5,664 nt of DNA. It comes from Acidimicrobiaceae bacterium. Its GTDB lineage: Bacteria; Actinomycetota; Acidimicrobiia; Acidimicrobiales; MedAcidi-G1. Shown here one piece after another: positions 1 through 5,457 of this stretch. The notes under the pieces are model-generated. The model was not told the DNA's origin. It made no database searches and saw only the letters and a program-made list of their open reading frames with translations. The translations under genes and the position numbers were made by a program. Position 1 is the stretch's first letter, and each line of letters begins with the position of its first letter. The stretch spans positions 25,001 through 30,664 of the forward strand of contig PACE01000015.1 of NCBI GenBank assembly GCA_002699725.1, given 5' to 3'.

Positions 1-2
1 TC

Positions 3-692
3 GCGGGGCTCGCCGTGGGCCTCGTCGCAATGCTCGTCCTCGGCACCGGCGTTCTCGGACTCGGCGGCGGTGTCCTCTGCCTCGTGGTGGCCGCACGACT
101 GGGTGTCGTCGCCGGCCGGCGTTCCGCTGATCGACTGCTCCAGGTCGTCGGGACGCGACCGGCGTCTCCGCAGGACTACCCCCGCCTCCACAACGCCATC
201 GACGGGCTCTGCCTGGTGCAGGGGATCGATCCACCGCCACTCCACGTCGTCGACATGCCGACGGGCAATGCGGCGGTGCTCGGATCCCCGGATCCCGTCC
301 TCGTCTTCACCACCGGTGCCCTCGATGCGCTCGAGGTGGTCGAACTCGAAGGCCTCGTCGCCGACCTGCTGGTGCGCGCCACCGACGGTGACCTTGCCGC
401 ACAGACCGGGGTTGCCGCCTTCGGAGGCCTCCCCGGGTCGGGCAGGTTGCGTCGTCGGTGGGTCCGACCGGACCGCCAGGTCAGGTTCGATCTGGAAGCG
501 GCGTCGGTGACGCGCTACCCGCCGGGCCTCCAGCGTGCGCTCCGCTCCCTTGCGGGGCTCGGTTCCGCCGTTCCGTCGGCACCCGTGGCCAGTGCCCACC
601 TCTGGGTGCTCCAGCCCGGGGGCTCTCCGGAGACCGCAACGGCCGCCCATCCGCCCGTGGATCTCCGGCTCGCGGCGCTCGGCGAGGCGTAG
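3..692 (+). CDS. Degenerate M48 (HtpX-like) peptidase homologue, membrane protein, N-terminus outside the window
   Basis: The frame is open to the left edge, so the true start may lie outside; the first start codon inside the window is GTG at 15, and residues below count from it. Residues 2-29 form a hydrophobic membrane segment. The rest follows the M48 layout: YPRLHNAIDGLCLVQGI (55-71), a VVD...GNAAVLGSPDPVLVFTTGALDAL stretch, ELEGL (110-114), TRYPPGLQRAL (166-176), and a C-terminal AHLWVL...HPPVDLRLAAL. Active M48 enzymes carry HExxH right after the ELEG helix; here that place reads ADLLVRATDGD (116-126), so both histidines and the glutamate are replaced (Asp117, Leu118, Arg121). The glutamate ligand expected before TRYPPGL also seems absent. 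I infer a non-catalytic pseudopeptidase. Its stop overlaps the next gene's GTG start (TAGTG), which suggests translational coupling with the lipoprotein. The family call rests on remembered motifs, not on a search. Confidence 0.72.
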   Translation, partial: AGLAVGLVAMLVLGTGVLGLGGGVLCLVVAARLGVVAGRRSADRLLQVVGTRPASPQDYPRLHNAIDGLCLVQGIDPPPLHVVDMPTGNAAVLGSPDPVLVFTTGALDALEVVELEGLVADLLVRATDGDLAAQTGVAAFGGLPGSGRLRRRWVRPDRQVRFDLEAASVTRYPPGLQRALRSLAGLGSAVPSAPVASAHLWVLQPGGSPETATAAHPPVDLRLAALGEA

Positions 693-1987
693 TGCGCGTC
701 CGGCTTGCCGGATGTGCCCTCTTGCTCCTGGCCGCGGCTGCCTGCGGCGGTGACGAAGGCGAAGGCGAAGGCGAAGGCGGCGGGTTGAGCAGCGCGTCGT
801 CGACCACTTCGACGACGAGTACCAACGGGGCGACACCGACGACGGATACCCCGGGGACAGCGTCGACGCCCTCGACGACGGAGATCGCCGGGACCTCGGA
901 GACAACGGGTCCGGGGACCGGGTCGCCCTCCGGTGACGACGATCCGACCGCCATGCCGAGCACGACCGAGGACATCGTCACCTCGCCCACCGTCCGGACC
1001 GAGTTCGGGGACACCGAGGCGGTGGTCGAGGGGACCACGACAACCACGACCGAGGTGCCCTGGGACGGCCTGACGATGCCGTTGACCGGAGAGCCGGCAC
1101 CGACCGGATTGCCGGAGCGCCCGGCGCTGGTGGTCAAGGTCGGCAACAACGACGGGCGGTCGTTGCCACAGGTCGGCCTCGAGGTCGCCGACATCGTCTA
1201 CGAGGTCATGGTCGAGAACTACGTGACCCGCTTCATCGCCGTCTACCACAGCGAGTTGCCGGAGGCCGTTCGTCCGGTCCGCTCGGCCCGATCGAGCGAC
1301 ATCGATCTGCTGGCGAACCTCGACCGCCCGATCTTCGCCTACTGGGGGAGCAACGCCGGGGTCGCCGAGGAAGTCGGCGAAGCGGAGCGCCTCGGCCTGC
1401 TCCAGGCCAGGTCCACGATGGGAAGGGGGCAGGAGCACTTCCATCGCGACGACTCGAGAAAGGCCCCCTACAACGGCGTGCTCGACCCGGTGAGCGTCGT
1501 CAACTCACTGGATGGTCTGACCCCAGCGCCCGGCCCGATCATCTCCTACGGACCGGTGCCGGCGTCTGCAGTGCGCACGTTCGGCGTCCGTTGGACCACG
1601 GCGAACCGCGATATCGCCTTCGTCTGGGACACCGGGTCCGAGCGGTGGATCCGATATCAGGACGGGGTTCTCCACTTCGACGCGAACGGGGTTCCGCTCG
1701 CCGCCGACAACGTGCTCAAGTTGACGGTCGGCTACCGGAGGTCCGACGCTGACTCGATCTCTCCGCAGTTGCTGAGCGTTGGTTCGGGCGACGGCTGGCT
1801 GTTCCGCGACGGGACCGTCACCGGGATCGTCTGGAGTCGACAGTTCATCGCCGACGGGTGGACGATCCTCGACGACGACACCGGCCAACTCCTGCACCTC
1901 GACCAGGGGTCGACCTGGGTGCTCATGGCCCGCCTCGGCGAGGGTGAGATCCTCGATGCCTGGGAGGCTCGTGCACTGACCGGTTGA
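692..1987 (+). CDS. DUF3048 (YerB-like) lipoprotein with a Ser/Thr-rich linker
   Basis: This is a 431-residue predicted secreted lipoprotein. The GTG at 692 is chosen because it begins a lipoprotein signal peptide (RVR, then ALLLLAAAA) ending at a lipobox cysteine, Cys18; the box has Ala rather than the preferred Leu at -3. GGCGAGG at 681-687 can serve as a close Shine-Dalgarno. The frame stays open upstream to 458, but that part is antisense-like read-through of the previous gene. Residues 19-29 are an acidic Glu-Gly repeat, and about 30-128 are a disordered Ser/Thr/Gly/Pro linker, probably spanning the cell wall. The DUF3048 domain starts near PLTGEP (130), with ADIVYE (166-171), TRF (179-181) and PVRSAR (195-200). 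The C-terminal half has the usual DNVLKL (about 339-344) and a final [13 protein letters not shown]. The biochemical function of DUF3048 is not established. The TAGTG overlap with the upstream membrane protein suggests a shared envelope role. Confidence 0.88.
   Translation: MRVRLAGCALLLLAAAACGGDEGEGEGEGGGLSSASSTTSTTSTNGATPTTDTPGTASTPSTTEIAGTSETTGPGTGSPSGDDDPTAMPSTTEDIVTSPTVRTEFGDTEAVVEGTTTTTTEVPWDGLTMPLTGEPAPTGLPERPALVVKVGNNDGRSLPQVGLEVADIVYEVMVENYVTRFIAVYHSELPEAVRPVRSARSSDIDLLANLDRPIFAYWGSNAGVAEEVGEAERLGLLQARSTMGRGQEHFHRDDSRKAPYNGVLDPVSVVNSLDGLTPAPGPIISYGPVPASAVRTFGVRWTTANRDIAFVWDTGSERWIRYQDGVLHFDANGVPLAADNVLKLTVGYRRSDADSISPQLLSVGSGDGWLFRDGTVTGIVWSRQFIADGWTILDDDTGQLLHLDQGSTWVLMARLGEGEILDAWEARALTG
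755..778 (+). repeat. Tandem hexanucleotide repeat, GAAGGC x 4
   Basis: Four perfect consecutive copies of GAAGGC lie just after the lipobox cysteine codon of the DUF3048 lipoprotein and encode (Glu-Gly)4. Because the unit is six bases, slippage would change linker length without breaking the frame. It forms the start of the linker, where length variation should be tolerated. Confidence 0.9.
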
Positions 1988-2026
1988 CGCTCCGCCTCCA
2001 CGGCGACGCCCCGCCGGACGCAGCCA

Positions 2027-2039
2027 TAGACTCGCCCAC
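2027..2039 (+). promoter_or_regulatory. Probable leaderless promoter of pdxS (-10 TAGACT)
   Basis: TAGACT at 2027-2032 fits the actinobacterial -10 pattern TAnnnT and ends seven bases before the pdxS ATG (2040). That spacing would put the transcription start on or next to the start codon, giving a leaderless mRNA. This agrees with the lack of any Shine-Dalgarno sequence in the pyrimidine-rich CGCCCAC before the ATG. The -35 region is poor: GCGACG at 2003-2008, with an 18-base spacer, matches TTGACA only at GAC. The same architecture recurs before ruvC. Confidence 0.6.
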
Positions 2040-2930
2040 ATGAGCGAAACGAACCGTTCCACCGGAACGCAACTGGTCAAGCGAGGACTCGCCGAGATGC
2101 TCAAGGGTGGCGTCATCATGGACGTCGTCGACGCCGGGCAGGCACGTATCGCCGAGGACGCCGGCGCCACGGCCGTGATGGCCCTCGAGCGGGTTCCCTC
2201 CGACATTCGACGCGACGGCGGCGTGGCCCGCATGTCCGACCCCGAGATGATCGAGGCGATCCAGGCGGCTGTCACCATCCCGGTCATGGCCAAGGCCCGA
2301 ATCGGCCACTTCGCCGAAGCCCAGATCCTCGAGTCCCTCGGCGTCGACTACGTCGACGAGAGCGAGGTTCTCACCCCGGCCGACGAGGCGCACCACATCG
2401 ACAAGTGGGCGTTCACCGTGCCGTTCGTCTGCGGTGCGACCAACCTCGGTGAGGCGCTCCGTCGGATCTCAGAGGGCGCCTGCCTGATCCGCTCGAAGGG
2501 CGAGGCCGGCACAGGCAACATCGTCGAGGCCGTCCGGCACCTGCGGTCGATCCTGGGCGACCTGCGCAGGATTACCCAGGCCGACGCCGCCGAACTGTTC
2601 GACTGGGCCAAGCAACTGCGGGCTCCGCTGCCGCTGGTCCAGGAGGTCGCCGACACCGGCCGGCTGCCGGTTCCGATGTTCTGCGCCGGCGGCATCGCCA
2701 CCCCGGCGGACGCCTCGCTCGTCATGCAACTGGGTGCCGAGGCGGTCTTCGTCGGATCCGGGATCTTCAAGAGCGACGATCCCGCACCCCGGGCCCGCGC
2801 CATCGTCGAGGCCACGACGAACTTCGCCGACCCGACCCTGCTCGCCAAGGTCAGCCGCGGCCTCGGCGACGCCATGCCGGGGCTCGAGATCGGCTCGCTC
2901 GAAACCCGCCTGGCCGACCGAGGCTGGTAA
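2040..2930 (+). CDS. pdxS: Pyridoxal 5'-phosphate synthase, synthase subunit PdxS
   Basis: PdxS is the (beta/alpha)8-barrel subunit of the DXP-independent vitamin B6 pathway. It condenses ribose 5-phosphate (or ribulose 5-phosphate), glyceraldehyde 3-phosphate and ammonia into PLP; the ammonia comes from glutamine through PdxT. At 296 residues it has the usual length. Visible signatures are the N-terminal GGVIMDVV with catalytic Asp28, [11 protein letters not shown] with the Schiff-base lysine Lys85, and the second catalytic lysine Lys153 in [11 protein letters not shown], whose glycines bind phosphate. [12 protein letters not shown] (214-225) and GSGIFKS (239-245) form the C-terminal phosphate site. 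The ATG at 2040 gives the expected short N-terminal extension before the [11 protein letters not shown] helix. Transcription is probably leaderless from a promoter directly upstream. pdxT follows after seven bases, as expected for subunits of one 12+12 complex. No truncation or missing active-site residue is seen. Confidence 0.98.
   Translation: MSETNRSTGTQLVKRGLAEMLKGGVIMDVVDAGQARIAEDAGATAVMALERVPSDIRRDGGVARMSDPEMIEAIQAAVTIPVMAKARIGHFAEAQILESLGVDYVDESEVLTPADEAHHIDKWAFTVPFVCGATNLGEALRRISEGACLIRSKGEAGTGNIVEAVRHLRSILGDLRRITQADAAELFDWAKQLRAPLPLVQEVADTGRLPVPMFCAGGIATPADASLVMQLGAEAVFVGSGIFKSDDPAPRARAIVEATTNFADPTLLAKVSRGLGDAMPGLEIGSLETRLADRGW
2055..2069. repeat. Short inverted repeat inside the 5' end of pdxS
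   Basis: CGTTCC (2055-2060) and GGAACG (2064-2069) are perfect 6-base inverted arms around the 3-base loop ACC, within codons 6-10 of pdxS. On a leaderless transcript it would form a small hairpin about 15 bases from the 5' end. The overlapping GAACCGTTC at 2051-2059 makes a competing pairing. It could equally be chance in codons for Asn-Arg-Ser-Thr-Gly-Thr, and no function is claimed. Confidence 0.4.
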
Positions 2931-2937
2931 CCCGGAC

Positions 2938-3528
2938 ATGAAGGTTGGTGTCCTGGCGCTCCAGGGGGCGTTCGCCAGCCATGCAGCGATGCTCGACGAG
3001 GCGGGGGCGACCCCGGTCGAGGTTCGCCGGGCCGACGAGTTGTCGGGGGTCGACGCCCTGGTCATGCCCGGCGGCGAGTCCACGACCATGTCGATGCTGC
3101 TCGACATCACGGAGCTCCGCGAACCGCTCGCCGACCGGCTGGCCGATGGGATGCCCGTACTGGGCACCTGTGCCGGGATGATCCTCCTGGCCGTCGAGGT
3201 CCTCGATGGACGGTCGGACCAGCGGTCCCTGGGCGTCGTCGACCTTGACGTCCGGCGCAACGGCTACGGACGCCAGGTCGACTCCTTCGAGACCGACCTC
3301 GAGGTCGACGGCCTCGAGGGCACGTTCCACGGCGTCTTCATCCGGGCGCCCCTGGTCGAGCGGGTCGGTCCTGCCGTCGAGGTGCTCGCCGAGGTGGAGG
3401 GGCGGCCGGTGCTGTGCCGACAGGGCAACGTCCTCGTGTCGGCCTTCCATCCCGAACTGGTGGGCGACGCCCGCATCCATCGACGGTTCCTCGAGGCGGC
3501 CTTCGCCTCCGGTGCCGGAACCACCTGA
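2938..3528 (+). CDS. pdxT: Pyridoxal 5'-phosphate synthase, glutaminase subunit PdxT
   Basis: PdxT is a class I (triad) glutamine amidotransferase. It hydrolyses glutamine and channels ammonia into the PdxS barrel. The 196-residue product has the family's normal length. Visible motifs are the N-terminal VGVLALQGAF (3-12), the PGGESTT oxyanion-loop region (44-50), the nucleophile Cys78 in LGTCAGMI, the RNGYGRQVDSFE stretch (107-118), FIRAP (134-138), and His171 and Glu173 in AFHPEL, which complete the Cys-His-Glu triad. The ATG at 2938 is chosen because MKVGVLALQG is the canonical N-terminus; a longer open frame upstream only shadows the end of pdxS. The gap to pdxS is seven bases. The only Shine-Dalgarno candidate is GAGG at 2920-2923, rather far at 14 bases, so translation probably depends on coupling to pdxS. 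Confidence 0.98.
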   Translation: MKVGVLALQGAFASHAAMLDEAGATPVEVRRADELSGVDALVMPGGESTTMSMLLDITELREPLADRLADGMPVLGTCAGMILLAVEVLDGRSDQRSLGVVDLDVRRNGYGRQVDSFETDLEVDGLEGTFHGVFIRAPLVERVGPAVEVLAEVEGRPVLCRQGNVLVSAFHPELVGDARIHRRFLEAAFASGAGTT

Positions 3529-3532
3529 GCGC

Positions 3533-3540
3533 GAGGGGAG
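3533..3540 (+). promoter_or_regulatory. Shine-Dalgarno sequence of yebC
   Basis: The purine run GAGGGGAG ends ten bases before the GTG at 3551. It fixes the yebC start at the canonical SGHSKW N-terminus, although the reading frame stays open far upstream through pdxT. It is the strongest ribosome binding site in the window. Confidence 0.8.
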
Positions 3541-3550
3541 CAGCAACGCC

Positions 3551-4300
3551 GTGTCCGGTCACTCCAAGTGGGCGACGATCAAGCACAAGAAGGGCGCCGC
3601 CGACGCCAAGCGCGGCAAGCTCTTCGCCAAACTGATCAAGCAGGTCGAGGCGGCGGCGCGCCAGGGCGGCGGCGACCAGGACGCCAACCCGACCCTGCGG
3701 ACGATGTTCCAGAAGGCCCGCGACGCCTCGGTACCGCTCGACACCATCGAGCGGGCGGTGAAGCGGGGCATCGGCGAACTCGACGGAGTCGTCTACGAGT
3801 CGGTCACCTACGAGGGCTATGCGCCGCACGGCGTGGCGCTCTACGTCGAGACCCTGACCGACAACCGCAACCGCACCAGTTCCGACGTGCGCTCGGTCCT
3901 GGTCAAGAACGGTGGTTCCCTCGCCGAACCGGGATCTGTGGCCTGGCAGTTCGAGCGCAAGGGGGTCGTGCTGCTGCCGGGGGCCATCGCCGAGGACGAG
4001 ATCATGCTGGCGGCCCTCGATGCCGGCGCCGAGGACCTGGTCGACGACGGCGGCATCTGGCGGTTGACCTGTGAGGCCTCGGACCTTCCGACCGTGCGTG
4101 AGGCCGTCGAGGCGGCCGAGATCTCCTTCGACTCTGCCGACGTCACGATGGTGGCCACCTCGACGGTCGGGGTCGGGACGGTCGAGGCGGCGAAGGCTGT
4201 CCTGCGGATCATCGACCTGCTCGACGACCTCGACGACGTCCAGGACGTCCACGCCAACTTCGACATCCCCGACGAGGTGTTCGCTGCCCTCGAGGCCTGA
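3551..4300 (+). CDS. yebC: YebC/PmpR family protein (TACO1-like)
   Basis: The 249-residue product is full length for the family. The N-terminus MSGHSKWATIKHKKGAADAK with RGKLFAKL is the hallmark sequence. Other conserved blocks are NPTLRTMFQKARDASVP (46-62), YEGYAPHGVALYVETLTDN (87-105), RTSSDVRSVLVKNGG (108-122), and the C-terminal FDIPDEVF (237-244). Family members were first annotated as DNA-binding transcription regulators (PmpR, YebC). More recent work on YebC and mitochondrial TACO1 points to a ribosome-associated role in relieving stalls at proline-rich stretches. Which applies here cannot be told from sequence. It starts at GTG behind a strong Shine-Dalgarno, 22 bases after pdxT, so it is probably cotranscribed with pdxST. 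The yebC-ruvC adjacency is widespread in bacteria, including E. coli, and does not by itself imply a role in recombination. Confidence 0.97.
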   Translation: MSGHSKWATIKHKKGAADAKRGKLFAKLIKQVEAAARQGGGDQDANPTLRTMFQKARDASVPLDTIERAVKRGIGELDGVVYESVTYEGYAPHGVALYVETLTDNRNRTSSDVRSVLVKNGGSLAEPGSVAWQFERKGVVLLPGAIAEDEIMLAALDAGAEDLVDDGGIWRLTCEASDLPTVREAVEAAEISFDSADVTMVATSTVGVGTVEAAKAVLRIIDLLDDLDDVQDVHANFDIPDEVFAALEA

Positions 4301-4340
4301 TTCCCGGAGCGGCACCGGTCCCCCTGCCGGAGATCCGCAC

Positions 4341-4356
4341 TGCTAGAGTCGTACAT
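4341..4356 (+). promoter_or_regulatory. Probable leaderless, extended -10 promoter of ruvC
   Basis: TAGAGT at 4344-4349 fits TAnnnT and is preceded by TGC (4341-4343), giving an extended -10 (TGnTAnnnT) that could compensate for the absent -35. It ends exactly seven bases before the ATG at 4357, the same spacing as at pdxS, so the transcript should start on or beside the start codon. No Shine-Dalgarno sequence lies in the last 20 bases before the ATG. This separates ruvCAB transcription from pdxST-yebC. Confidence 0.65.
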
Positions 4357-4363
4357 ATGTTCG
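4350..4363 (+). promoter_or_regulatory. Candidate LexA (SOS) operator overlapping the ruvC start
   Basis: CGTACATATGTTCG matches the Gram-positive/actinobacterial LexA box CGAAC-N4-GTTCG at nine of its ten defined bases; the only mismatch is T for A at 4352. With one more base on each side (4349-4364) it matches TCGAAC-N4-GTTCGA at ten of twelve. The central ATAT fits the RNRY preference. The site begins at the last base of, or directly after, the -10 box and contains the ATG start codon, so bound LexA would cover the predicted transcription start. ruvC is a known LexA-regulon gene in mycobacteria, which supports the call. The match was found by eye. Confidence 0.7.
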
Positions 4364-4863
4364 TTCTGGGGATCGATCCCGGCCTCACCCGTTGTGGCTA
4401 CGGCGTGGTCGAGCGGCTGTCCGCCCGGCGCAATAGGGCCGTCGCCGCCGGAGTCCTACGCACTGATCCCGCCGACGATATTCCGGTCCGCCTCGCCGAA
4501 CTCCAGGCTGAGGTCCGTGGGCTGCTCGACGAGTACCGGCCCGATGCCGTGGCGATCGAGCGGTTGCTGTTCCAGGTCAACGTGCGGACGGCGATGCAGG
4601 TCGGGCAGGCGGCGGGCGTCGTGATGGCCGAGGCAGCGTCGTCGGGATGCCGGGTCGCCCTCTACTCGCCGAACGAGGTGAAGTCGGCCGTCGCCGGATG
4701 GGGCGGCGCAGACAAGCGACAGATGGAGCAGATGGTTCGCACCCAGCTCGGCATCGACCAGCCGCTGCGGCCGGTCGATGCCTCCGACGCTGTGGCAGTC
4801 GCCCTCTGCCACCTGGCCATGGTGCCCATGGCCGACGCCGTGGCCCGCAGGGGATCGTCGTGA
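4357..4863 (+). CDS. ruvC: Holliday junction resolvase RuvC
   Basis: RuvC is the dimeric, Mg2+-dependent endonuclease that cuts Holliday junctions symmetrically, working with the RuvAB branch-migration motor in recombinational repair. The 168-residue product has normal length. The four acidic active-site residues are visible: Asp7 in GIDPGLTRCGYG, Glu68 in VAIERLLFQVN, and Asp141 and Asp144 in PVDASDAVAVALCH. The family blocks NVRTAMQVGQAAGVVM (75-90) and YSPNEVKSAVAGWGGADKRQM (103-123) are also present. The ATG at 4357 places the first strand (FVLGIDPG) exactly as in characterised RuvC. The gene appears to be read from its own leaderless promoter under a LexA-like box. Its last codons carry the Shine-Dalgarno and start codon of ruvA, with which it overlaps by four bases, so the two are translationally coupled. 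Confidence 0.98.
   Translation: MFVLGIDPGLTRCGYGVVERLSARRNRAVAAGVLRTDPADDIPVRLAELQAEVRGLLDEYRPDAVAIERLLFQVNVRTAMQVGQAAGVVMAEAASSGCRVALYSPNEVKSAVAGWGGADKRQMEQMVRTQLGIDQPLRPVDASDAVAVALCHLAMVPMADAVARRGSS
4849..4853 (+). promoter_or_regulatory. Shine-Dalgarno sequence of ruvA inside the end of ruvC
   Basis: AGGGG lies six bases before the GTG at 4860, within the last codons of ruvC. It supports GTG 4860 as the ruvA start, giving a GTGA overlap with the ruvC stop. Confidence 0.65.
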
Positions 4864-5453
4864 TCGGATCACTGCGCGGCCGACTGCTCGAATGCGGCCA
4901 GGACGGTCACGTGCTGCTCGAGGTGGGGGGCGTCGGCTACCGCATCACGGTCACGCCCACCACCGCCTACCGGCTGGGCGAGGGTTCCGACGACGAGGTC
5001 TTCGTCCACGTCCACCACCACATCCGCGAAGCCGACCAGGCCCTGTTCGGCTTCCTCGACCGCTCGGAGCGGACCTGCTTCGAGGCGCTCCTCTCCGCAC
5101 ACGGCGTCGGGCCGTCGCTGGCGCTGGCCGTACTCGGCGTCCACGGCCCCGACGAACTGGCGAAGGTCGTCGCCGTCGACGACGTCGCCGCGCTCTGCCT
5201 CGTCCCGGGCATCGGCAAGAAGACCGCAGCCCGACTCCTCGTCGACCTCAAGGGCACTCTCGACCTGCCCGTCGACGGAGTGCCCGCCGCCGGGAACGGT
5301 GGAGGCCCCCGCTCGGCGCTGACTGAGGTACAGGAGGCCCTGGGTGGCCTGGGCTATTCCCCGGAAGAGGTCCGGTCGGTCCTCGCCGACCTGGCCGGCG
5401 ACGATTCGGCCGACCTCCTGCGCGAGGCCCTCCGACGCCTGGCGAGGGCATAG
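4860..5453 (+). CDS. ruvA: Holliday junction branch migration complex subunit RuvA
   Basis: RuvA tetramers bind the four-way junction, hold it open and load the RuvB motor. The product has 197 residues, typical of the family. Domain I, the OB fold, covers about 1-63, beginning [11 protein letters not shown] with [13 protein letters not shown] [11 protein letters not shown] (21-31) and ending [11 protein letters not shown] (55-65). Domain II holds two helix-hairpin-helix motifs that contact [16 protein letters not shown] (81-93) and [17 protein letters not shown] (115-131). A flexible linker of Pro, Ala and Gly (about 136-150) leads to domain III (about 151-197, [19 protein letters not shown]), which binds RuvB. 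The GTG at 4860 is chosen because it gives the canonical MIGSLRG start and overlaps the ruvC stop by four bases. The strand ending HVHHHI (50-55) is richer in histidine than usual, probably without consequence. Confidence 0.97.
   Translation: MIGSLRGRLLECGQDGHVLLEVGGVGYRITVTPTTAYRLGEGSDDEVFVHVHHHIREADQALFGFLDRSERTCFEALLSAHGVGPSLALAVLGVHGPDELAKVVAVDDVAALCLVPGIGKKTAARLLVDLKGTLDLPVDGVPAAGNGGGPRSALTEVQEALGGLGYSPEEVRSVLADLAGDDSADLLREALRRLARA
5444..5448 (+). promoter_or_regulatory. Shine-Dalgarno sequence of ruvB inside the end of ruvA
   Basis: GAGGG, within the last codons of ruvA, ends nine bases before the GTG at 5458 and supports that start for ruvB. Confidence 0.6.
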
Positions 5454-5457
5454 GGCC

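Noticed and set aside
458..691. Upstream in-frame extension of the DUF3048 gene, giving a 509-residue product
   Set aside because: It overlaps the M48-like gene, has low-complexity Arg/Pro/Gly composition, and would bury the clear lipoprotein signal peptide that begins at GTG 692.
481..1444. Long open frames on the minus strand across the lipoprotein gene, and similar ones elsewhere
   Set aside because: These are Arg/Gly/Pro-rich shadows expected on the opposite strand of high-GC genes. They carry no recognisable domain, and the + strand genes explain the region.
1984..1989. TTGACG as the -35 box of the pdxS promoter
   Set aside because: It matches the hexamer well but lies 37 bases from the TAGACT box, far beyond the usual 16-19 bases, and overlaps the stop codon of the preceding gene.
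2001..2016. Possible terminator between the lipoprotein gene and pdxS (CGGCG-ACGCCC-CGCCG)
   Set aside because: The stem has only five pairs, no T-run follows, and such matches are common by chance at this GC content.
2051..2059. GAACCGTTC at the start of pdxS as a LexA box
   Set aside because: The half-sites are separated by one base rather than the four required, and pdxS is not a known SOS gene.
3206..3550. Upstream in-frame extension of yebC through pdxT
   Set aside because: The canonical SGHSKW N-terminus and a strong Shine-Dalgarno sequence fix the start at 3551; the extension is an out-of-frame shadow of pdxT.
4301..4343. Possible terminator after yebC
   Set aside because: Only 4-base CCGG pairings are available, with no T-run; there is no convincing hairpin.
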